The notes beneath the pieces are model-generated. The model saw only the letters and a list, made by a program, of their open reading frames with translations, was not told where the DNA came from and made no database searches. Made by a program: the position numbers and the translations under genes. Shown here one piece after another: positions 5,425-10,790 of a DNA stretch of 10,790 nucleotides. The DNA is taken from contig CANDJN010000052.1 in the NCBI GenBank assembly GCA_947385085.1, positions 1 to 10,790 on the forward strand, given 5' to 3'. The number at the start of each line of letters is the position of its first letter. Position 1 is the first letter of the stretch. This stretch comes from an uncultured Erysipelotrichaceae bacterium. GTDB taxonomy: Bacteria; Bacillota_I; Bacilli_A; Erysipelotrichales; Erysipelotrichaceae.

Positions 5425-6510
5425 ATGGATTCATTAACGAAAGCACGTGCAACGATCAATGAAATTGACAAAGAGATGGCGGAATTGTTTGAACAGCGTA
5501 TGAAAGCGGTAGAACAGGTTATCGCTTATAAACAGGAACATTCATTGCCTATTCTGGATGCCTCACGGGAAGCATCAGTCATCGCCAATAATTTAAGCTA
5601 TATTCAAGAAGACGCATATCGTCCCTATTATGAAGAATTTATTCAGGATGTTATGCGCATTTCCCGATTCTTTCAAAAAGCAAAGCTGCATCAAGACAAG
5701 ATTGCTTATGCGGGAACGTTGGGGGCGTTTTCCCACATCGCCGCGATGAAATTATTTCCGGATGAACGCTTGATCCATCTGCCTACCTTTGAGGAAGTGG
5801 TAGAAGCCGTCGAACAAGGCGAGGTCGCTTACGGTGTACTGCCGTTTGAAAACTCCTATACCGGTGAGGTAGGAGAAAATATGGATTTAATTCTGGCGCA
5901 CGATATCTATATTCATCAGATGTATGATTTGAAAATTGAACAGAATCTGATGGGCATCAAGGGAACTAGGATCGAAAACATTAAGCAGGTCTATTCAAAG
6001 GATCAGGCGATTTCTCAGTCACGAAAGTTTTTGGAGGGTCGCCATATCGAATGCATTCCCTATCCCAACACTGCCATAGCGGCTCAATACATCGCTGAAC
6101 AAAAAGATCCAACCAAGGCGGCGATCGCATCAAAAGAAACCGCTGCGCTTTATGATCTGGAAATACTGGCGAGAAACATCAATACTTCCGATCAGAATAC
6201 AACGCGCTTCATCGTGATCGGTAAGCATATGCCTAAAGATGGCAATCGCATTTCCATGGTGTTCACCGTAGCGCATAAAACCGGATCATTAGCTAAGGTG
6301 ATGTCGATTATCAGTGACCATGGCTTTAATATGGAGAGCATCCATTCGCGTTCGTTAAAGGATGAACCGTTTGCCTATTACTTTTATGTCGAGTTAGTGG
6401 CGCAGCTTCACAGTGCAGCGTTTACCGCTTTGTATGAAGCGATGAAGCCATTATGCAAAAGGATCAAAATAGCGGGAAGTTATCAATTAGAAAGCAGGGA
6501 TAAAATATGA
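5425..6510 (+). CDS. pheA: Bifunctional chorismate mutase / prephenate dehydratase (P-protein)
   Basis: The enzyme converts chorismate to prephenate and then to phenylpyruvate in phenylalanine synthesis. The product is 361 aa, with AAAAGGAAG upstream of the ATG. Residues 1-88 are an AroQ-type chorismate mutase with R8, R25, K36, D45, R48, E49, S80 and Q84, which align with E. coli R11, R28, K39, D48, R51, E52, S84 and Q88. Residues 92-266 are prephenate dehydratase: YAGTLGAFSHIAA (95-107), LPFENSYTGEV (139-149) and the TRF motif (260-262). Residues 276-355 are an ACT domain for phenylalanine binding. The usual GALV and ESRP effector motifs read GSLA (287-290) and HSRS (307-310), so feedback sensitivity may differ. 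Its stop overlaps the next start (ATGA), indicating coupled translation with the aminotransferase. Confidence 0.95.
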   Translation: MDSLTKARATINEIDKEMAELFEQRMKAVEQVIAYKQEHSLPILDASREASVIANNLSYIQEDAYRPYYEEFIQDVMRISRFFQKAKLHQDKIAYAGTLGAFSHIAAMKLFPDERLIHLPTFEEVVEAVEQGEVAYGVLPFENSYTGEVGENMDLILAHDIYIHQMYDLKIEQNLMGIKGTRIENIKQVYSKDQAISQSRKFLEGRHIECIPYPNTAIAAQYIAEQKDPTKAAIASKETAALYDLEILARNINTSDQNTTRFIVIGKHMPKDGNRISMVFTVAHKTGSLAKVMSIISDHGFNMESIHSRSLKDEPFAYYFYVELVAQLHSAAFTALYEAMKPLCKRIKIAGSYQLESRDKI

Positions 6511-7742
6511 GTTTCGTAAAAAAAGCAGTCAATAAGACTCCGATTGAAGATACGGTATTTGCGATTGTCGCCAAAGCGGCAGAAGCGAAAAAGCAGTATG
6601 GCAAGGATCAGGTAGTGGATGCGACGATCGGTTCGCTGTATGATGAAGATGGAAAGCTGGTGGCTTTTCAATCGGTATTCACGCCTTATGATGCGATTGA
6701 AAAGGAACGCAAGGCAAAATATGCCGGATCATTTACCGGTAATAGTGATTATCGCCGACAAGTATATGAGTGGCTGTTTCATGATCATCCCTTGCCGCTC
6801 GCTCACAGCGTCATTGCGACACCCGGTGGCACCGGCGCGGTGAACTTAACGTTGAGCCAGTGCCTGGATGAAGGTGAATGTGTCGTATTGCCCAAAATTG
6901 CCTGGGGCTCCTATCAGCTAATGGCAACAATGGCTAATTTACAGGTACGCACCTATTCTTTGTTTCAGGACGATCACTTTGACTTGGATTCGTTTCAAAG
7001 TACTTGTCTAGAGGTCATATCTAAACAGGATAAGCTCGTTGTGGTGCTCAACGACCCCTGTCATAATCCCACCGGATATTCTTTAAGCGATGAAGAATGG
7101 CAAAGGGTGATTGCGTTCTTGAATGAATGCGGAAAAAAAGTACCGGTGGTGCTTTTGAACGATATTGCTTATATTGATTATGCTTATGATTTAAACCAGT
7201 CTCGTGCTTATATGGAACATTTTCGCGACATCAGCGATCAGGTAATGGTCGTCATCGCATTCAGCTGTAGTAAATCGTTAACATCATATGGTTTGCGCTG
7301 CGGTGCGGCGGTGCTGCTGGCACAATCTCAGGAAGCCGTCCGCGAGGGTGAGATCGTGTTTGAAAAAGCGGCACGCGCTTTGTGGTCGAACATTCCCAAT
7401 GCCGCTATGGACAATTTCACGTATGTCACTACGAAGAATCATTCAGCGTATATGGCGGAAAAGCAGGAATATATTCACTTGTTAAAACAGCGCAGTGATA
7501 TTTTTATGAACGATGCCAAGGCGGTTGGTCTACCGTGTTATCCCTACAAGGAAGGTTTCTTTATCACCGTTAAGATGAACAATAATGAACAGCGTGATCG
7601 CTATCATGAAGCATTAATGAAGGAATTGATCTTCACTGTCAAGGTCAATGAAGGAATTCGTGTGGCGATCTGTTCGCTCAGTGTTTCCGCATGCCACGGC
7701 TTAGCGAAAAAGATGAAAGAAATTCTGGATACAATTGATTAA
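6507..7742 (+). CDS. PLP-dependent class I aminotransferase (aspartate/aromatic type)
   Basis: The product is 411 aa, a fold-type I aminotransferase. Active-site residues can be placed by analogy with aspartate aminotransferase: NPTG (187-190, N187), D219 (pyridine nitrogen), Y222, the PLP lysine K256 in SCSKS, R264 (phosphate contact) and R385 (substrate alpha-carboxylate). Spacing matches the aspartate/tyrosine aminotransferase subgroup (D222, Y225, K258, R266, R386). It is translationally coupled to pheA by a 4-nt overlap. The likely reaction is transamination of phenylpyruvate (or 4-hydroxyphenylpyruvate) with glutamate to give phenylalanine or tyrosine. That follows from the operon; the substrate cannot be read from sequence alone, and aspartate/oxaloacetate remains possible. 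It is followed 3 nt later by the PP2C-like gene. Confidence 0.88.
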   Translation: MSFVKKAVNKTPIEDTVFAIVAKAAEAKKQYGKDQVVDATIGSLYDEDGKLVAFQSVFTPYDAIEKERKAKYAGSFTGNSDYRRQVYEWLFHDHPLPLAHSVIATPGGTGAVNLTLSQCLDEGECVVLPKIAWGSYQLMATMANLQVRTYSLFQDDHFDLDSFQSTCLEVISKQDKLVVVLNDPCHNPTGYSLSDEEWQRVIAFLNECGKKVPVVLLNDIAYIDYAYDLNQSRAYMEHFRDISDQVMVVIAFSCSKSLTSYGLRCGAAVLLAQSQEAVREGEIVFEKAARALWSNIPNAAMDNFTYVTTKNHSAYMAEKQEYIHLLKQRSDIFMNDAKAVGLPCYPYKEGFFITVKMNNNEQRDRYHEALMKELIFTVKVNEGIRVAICSLSVSACHGLAKKMKEILDTID

Positions 7743-7745
7743 TCT

Positions 7746-8618
7746 ATGTTTACGAACATTCAATACGGATCTGCCAAGTCCAATACGATGGACGTATGTA
7801 ATGTGCAGCGTGATTGTGCTTGGGTGATCGATGGCAGTGACCCGCTTTTCCCCACCCATATCAGCGACGCCTCCAGTGATGGAGAGTGGCTGGTAAAAGA
7901 GCTGAACTTATATTTGAAGCAACATCTTTTGGAATCGGATCATCCTATTGGAGATACGGTTGCCCGGGGCTTACTCTCCATTCACAAGCAATATTTACAA
8001 TTTCCCGGGGCGGATAAGCTCTATGATCTGGAAATGCCCAGCGCCTGTTGTGCGATCATTCGGGTACGGAATGGCTGGCTTTCTTATTTTGTCATGGGAA
8101 ATTGTGAGCTGTTATTGCAGGATCATGAAGGAAAAACACAGTCTATCTGTGATCTGCGCCTACAGGAGCTGGATGCACGGCTGTTTGAAATCAGTCAGGA
8201 TCTGCGACAAACCCAGCGCATGCCGTTAATCCGCGCTCAGGATTTTGTGGATAATCTCATGGTGGAGAATCGTTTGCGCCGCAACATGAAGGGTGGATAT
8301 TGGGTGTTAGGGGAAGAGGCAAGCGTGGTCTCCCAAGCGATCATCGGTAGTGTTCCGATCCAGCAAATCAGTCATATCTCACTGATCTGTAACGGCTTTG
8401 CCCAATATTTTAACTGTCGCAAGGTGGTGCGTCAGCTAGAACGTTATTTAACAAGTAAGCGTACGATGGAGTTTGTCGATTTCTATAATTCCCTTTTGGT
8501 GAAAAAGCACAGAAATGAAAAGCTGGCACGTTATTTACAGGAAACACTCTCGGGACAATCCACGGCGGTTTTTTTCGATGTTCTTGATGCGAGGAAGCTG
8601 GATTCTCCTGTCTCATAG
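7746..8618 (+). CDS. PP2C-like protein, probably a degenerate (pseudo)phosphatase
   Basis: The product is 290 aa. It starts 3 nt after the aminotransferase stop with only a weak ribosome binding site, so translation is probably coupled. The order of elements is that of the PP2C phosphatase fold: WVIDGSD (26-32, equivalent to the DG metal motif), PSACCAIIRVRNGWLSYFVM (98-117), GNC (118-120) where GDS is expected, LICNGF (213-218) where TDGF or SDGF is expected, and STAVFFDV (272-279) where DNxT is expected. D29 is kept, but three acidic metal positions are replaced (N119, N216 and the Q271/S272 region). I infer weak or absent Mn/Mg-dependent phosphatase activity; it may instead bind a phosphoprotein or ligand. 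The fold assignment rests on motif order and is moderately sure. Why it sits in a phenylalanine operon is unknown. There is no signal peptide or membrane segment. Confidence 0.65.
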   Translation: MFTNIQYGSAKSNTMDVCNVQRDCAWVIDGSDPLFPTHISDASSDGEWLVKELNLYLKQHLLESDHPIGDTVARGLLSIHKQYLQFPGADKLYDLEMPSACCAIIRVRNGWLSYFVMGNCELLLQDHEGKTQSICDLRLQELDARLFEISQDLRQTQRMPLIRAQDFVDNLMVENRLRRNMKGGYWVLGEEASVVSQAIIGSVPIQQISHISLICNGFAQYFNCRKVVRQLERYLTSKRTMEFVDFYNSLLVKKHRNEKLARYLQETLSGQSTAVFFDVLDARKLDSPVS

Positions 8619-8633
8619 ATTGGGGGTGAGGTC

Positions 8634-9554
8634 ATGATTTTATTTGCCAGCGGACGCTGCGACATAGCGGCTTATTACAGCGATTGGTTTTTTCATCGCC
8701 TGAAAGCCGGCTTTGTGGATGTTCGCAACCCTTACAATCCTCATCAAATCAGCCGCATTCCCCTTACCGAGAATAATGTGGATGCTATTTTGTTTTGTAC
8801 GAAAAATCCTATGCCGATGTTATCACGTCTGGAGGAGATACCCTTTCCATTTCTGTTTCATGTGACAATGACGCCGTATCATCATGATGTGGAGCCAAAT
8901 GTGTTCGATAAGCATCAGATATGTGCCGGGGTTAAAAGGCTCGCACAGATGATTGGCAAGGAACGGGTTGTACTGCGCTATGATCCGATTTTATTAACCC
9001 CTCGCTATGATGTGGATTATCACATTCGCGCTTTTACGAAACTGATTGATACTTTACATGATTCTTGTGATCGGGTGATCATTTCCTTTGTGGATTTGTA
9101 TAAAAATACACGGGCAAATCAGGAAAAAATAGCGATGAGGGCGCTTAGGGAAAGCGATATGATTGCCATTGCCAAGGGCTTGGCGCCGATTGGGAAGAAA
9201 TACGGCTTGCCAATTCAAACATGTGCGGAGGCATTTGATTTATCCTCGTATGGCATTGAAAGCGGCGCCTGCATTTCCAGGGAAATCATGGAGCGTTTAT
9301 TGGATCGTTCCTATGAGCCACCACAGGGTAAGGGGGTTCACGACTGCGCATGCTTGCCGACCGTTGATATCGGTGATTACAATGCGTGTGCCCACCTATG
9401 TCGTTACTGTTATGCCAATTATGATGAAACACAAGTCAAGGAGCGAATGAAAGCTCATGATCCCCATTCCAGCGTTCTGCTTGGTCATTTGACGAACGAG
9501 GATAATATCACCATTCGCAAAGAAAAGGATTATAAACAAATGCCGCTGTTCTAA
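8634..9554 (+). CDS. DUF1848 family protein (radical-SAM-like, C-terminal cysteine cluster)
   Basis: The product is 306 aa. It matches the DUF1848 pattern from end to end: GRCDIAAYYSDWFFHRLKAG (7-26), VRNPYNPHQISRIPL (30-44), DAILFCTKNP (50-59), LRYDPIL (114-120), IISFVDLYKNT (149-159), TCAEAFDLSSYGIESGAC (196-213) and the end segment CACLPTVDIGDYNACAHLC (238-256) followed by RYCYAN. C252, C256 and C259 form CxxxCxxC, the spacing that binds the 4Fe-4S cluster in radical SAM enzymes but at the C-terminus instead of the N-terminus. C238 and C240 lie close by. The family has no established function. The last five residues, QMPLF, fit a beta-clamp-binding peptide. GGGGGTGAGG (8622-8631) is a strong purine-rich ribosome binding site. 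It is the last gene of the operon; the gap to the PP2C-like gene is 15 nt. Confidence 0.88.
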   Translation: MILFASGRCDIAAYYSDWFFHRLKAGFVDVRNPYNPHQISRIPLTENNVDAILFCTKNPMPMLSRLEEIPFPFLFHVTMTPYHHDVEPNVFDKHQICAGVKRLAQMIGKERVVLRYDPILLTPRYDVDYHIRAFTKLIDTLHDSCDRVIISFVDLYKNTRANQEKIAMRALRESDMIAIAKGLAPIGKKYGLPIQTCAEAFDLSSYGIESGACISREIMERLLDRSYEPPQGKGVHDCACLPTVDIGDYNACAHLCRYCYANYDETQVKERMKAHDPHSSVLLGHLTNEDNITIRKEKDYKQMPLF

Positions 9555-9572
9555 TGATGAACAGTGGTTTTT
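9543..9572 (+). terminator. Rho-independent terminator of the pheA operon
   Basis: CCGCTGTTC (9543-9551) pairs with GAACAGTGG (9559-9567) in a 9-bp stem with one G-U pair and a 7-nt loop, followed by T5. The DUF1848 stop codon (9552-9554) lies in the loop. Confidence 0.8.
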
Positions 9573-9663
9573 CATAGCACTTCCAGCGATAATTATGATC
9601 GTTTTGTCGCAATACTTTTTACCATAAGTTTTCATTCATAGCATCTGTTTCTGACAACTAGCT

Positions 9664-9704
9664 TGATAACGCTTTTCATCAGATATGATTGCTTAACGTT
9701 ATCA
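9664..9704. repeat. Inverted repeat between convergent genes
   Basis: TGATAACG (9664-9671) and CGTTATCA (9697-9704) are perfect 8-bp arms around 25 nt that hold a smaller TCAT/ATGA pairing. No U-tract follows on either strand. A second AT-only repeat, TTATTTAA/TTAAATAA (9730-9737 and 9750-9757), lies next to the following terminator. I see no gene or promoter here. Confidence 0.3.
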
Positions 9705-9755
9705 TCCAACATGCCTGAAATGAAGAATCTTATTTAAAAAGCTGGGTTCTTAAAT

Positions 9756-9795
9756 AAAAAAACTCATGAACTGCGATAACAGTAAGCATGAGTTT
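9756..9795 (-). terminator. Rho-independent terminator of the PHP-domain gene
   Basis: On the minus strand, AAACTCATG (9795-9787) pairs with CATGAGTTT (9768-9760). An inner ACTG/CAGT stem lies in the loop, and a U7 tract (9762-9756) overlaps and follows the 3' arm. The stem begins 10 nt after the PHP stop codon and faces the pheA operon terminator. Confidence 0.75.
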
Positions 9796-9805
9796 ATTTA
9801 TCGGA

Positions 9806-10696
9806 TCAGGAAGTGATCAAACCATATCGTTTTAGCTGTTTCATCACTTCATCTTCTACATCACAGCCATGAACTCCCAATGCGATGGCAGGCTTGGTTT
9901 TTCCATGAAAGTCACTGCCACATGTGAATAATAGATTATATTCCTTGGCTTTTTGATAAAAATATTGGTTGACTTGTGGTGTATGATAGTTGGAGAAGCA
10001 TTCCACACCCTGTAACCCCTCTTTTACCATCTCATCAAAGTATTCAAAACGACCCTTTAAATTATTACCGGGATGTGCCAAAACGGCGATTCCACCGGAT
10101 TGACGGATTATATTTATTGTTTCTTTTAAATCGGGATAAACAACCTTGATTTCACATGGCTTACCTTGGGCATAATAGTCCCAGAAAAAATTTACATAAG
10201 GATTATCGCATCGCGAACCACCCTTGCGATATGGCTTTAACAACGGATGTTCGATATAACGCTCATCTTTAAGCAGCGCTTCCGCAAACATCTCACCGGT
10301 AAAAACACCATTATCAGATAGTGCCTCCAACTGCGAACGTTTTAAATCAAAGCCTAATTCATTGGTCAATCGCAGCTTTGTATCGCTGTTATTTAATTCC
10401 TGGCGGCGTATATCTTCTTCCAATGTGTTGAAAGCCGCGTTCGTTTCATCAATGCCATAGCCCAGAACATGGAGATGCACATCGCGAAAATCACAATCTA
10501 TTTCAATGCCGGGGATAAAGGTAATGCCGACTTCTTTGGCGCAGCGACGTGCTTCCGTTATCGCATGAACACAGTTATGATCCGCAATTGCCATCACATT
10601 GATATTGGCTTGTTTACAACGCTCCACCAATTCACAAGCAGTGTATTCCCCATCATCGCTATATTCACTGTGCATATGCAAATCAATCTTAATCAT
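9806..10696 (-). CDS. PHP-domain metal-dependent phosphoesterase (YciV/TrpH-like)
   Basis: The product is 296 aa when started at the ATG at 10696, which has AAAGGAG (10705-10711) 8 nt upstream. The frame is open back to 10777, but that longer version would start upstream of a good promoter (10736-10764), so it is rejected. PHP metal ligands are visible: H7 and H9 in DLHMHS, D15, H40 in AIADHN, E65 in GIEID, H76 in HLHVLGY, H208 in LAHPG, and D262/H264 in GSDFHG. Length and motif order match the YciV/TrpH branch; the E. coli member (RNase AM) is a 5'-to-3' exonuclease and 3',5'-nucleotide phosphatase. The substrate in this organism is inferred only. No signal peptide is present, so it is cytoplasmic. 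It is a single-gene unit, convergent with the pheA operon. Confidence 0.9.
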   Translation of the reverse strand: MIKIDLHMHSEYSDDGEYTACELVERCKQANINVMAIADHNCVHAITEARRCAKEVGITFIPGIEIDCDFRDVHLHVLGYGIDETNAAFNTLEEDIRRQELNNSDTKLRLTNELGFDLKRSQLEALSDNGVFTGEMFAEALLKDERYIEHPLLKPYRKGGSRCDNPYVNFFWDYYAQGKPCEIKVVYPDLKETINIIRQSGGIAVLAHPGNNLKGRFEYFDEMVKEGLQGVECFSNYHTPQVNQYFYQKAKEYNLLFTCGSDFHGKTKPAIALGVHGCDVEDEVMKQLKRYGLITS

Positions 10697-10735
10697 ACAT
10701 ACCGCTCCTTTCCGTAGCGTTCTTCTTCGCTCATT

Positions 10736-10764
10736 ATTATATAATGAGGTGGATGGAAACGCAA
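10736..10764 (-). promoter_or_regulatory. Promoter of the PHP-domain gene with overlapping palindrome
   Basis: On the minus strand there is TTGCGT (10764-10759), a 17-nt spacer and a perfect TATAAT (10741-10736). A near-perfect palindrome, CTCATTAT (10730-10737), TAT, ATAATGAG (10741-10748), covers the -10 element and could be a repressor site. The leader would be about 33 nt. Confidence 0.7.
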
Positions 10765-10790
10765 ATAGCTCACCCACGTTTTAATGAAAA

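Noticed and set aside
9396..9635. 79-codon minus-strand reading frame over the DUF1848 C-terminus
   Set aside because: It overlaps a well-supported gene and its terminator, has no ribosome binding site, and its product shows no recognisable feature.
10697..10777. N-terminal extension of the PHP-domain frame to the ATG at 10777
   Set aside because: The promoter at 10736-10764 lies inside it, and AAAGGAG with 8-nt spacing marks the ATG at 10696, just before the DLHMH motif.

Overview
The window looks like chromosomal DNA from a moderately AT-rich member of the Bacillota (Firmicutes). An anaerobic gut lineage such as the Erysipelotrichia is my guess, not something the sequence proves. The evidence is strong AAAGGAG-type ribosome binding sites, consensus TTGACA/TATAAT promoters, U-run hairpin terminators, a fused chorismate mutase-prephenate dehydratase, a DUF1848 protein and an RarA/MgsA-type ATPase. 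TGA is used as a normal stop codon. I see no rRNA, tRNA, CRISPR array, insertion sequence or prophage gene.

Left part, all on the minus strand: the N-terminal 605 codons of a secreted cadherin/Ig-like surface protein run off the left edge (1-1816). Upstream of it lie a sigma-70-type factor with a C-terminal membrane segment and outer domain (2065-3099), with a near-perfect promoter and its own terminator, and then rarA (3276-4556), also with a terminator. For both the sigma factor and rarA the longest open frame overshoots the likely start; promoter and ribosome-binding-site positions decide the starts used here.

Middle (about 4640-4950): this is the most interesting part. A 32-codon hydrophobic peptide gene on the minus strand has a strong ribosome binding site. 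It faces a plus-strand promoter that can only make an RNA of about 70 nt, because both transcripts run into the same 14-bp GC-cored bidirectional terminator. This is the architecture of a par/Fst-like type I toxin-antitoxin locus: peptide toxin mRNA, convergent small antisense RNA, shared terminator, and a 5' leader able to sequester the toxin ribosome binding site. The peptide is not one I recognise. About 420 bp without recognisable genes follow.

Right part, plus strand: an extended -10 promoter starts a tight four-gene operon (5425-9554) that ends in a hairpin terminator overlapping the last stop codon. It encodes the bifunctional P-protein (chorismate to phenylpyruvate), an aspartate/aromatic-type aminotransferase likely to finish phenylalanine synthesis, a PP2C-like protein that appears to have lost metal-binding residues, and a DUF1848 radical-SAM-like protein ending in a possible beta-clamp-binding motif. 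Convergent to it, on the minus strand, is a PHP-domain phosphoesterase (9806-10696) with its own promoter and terminator.
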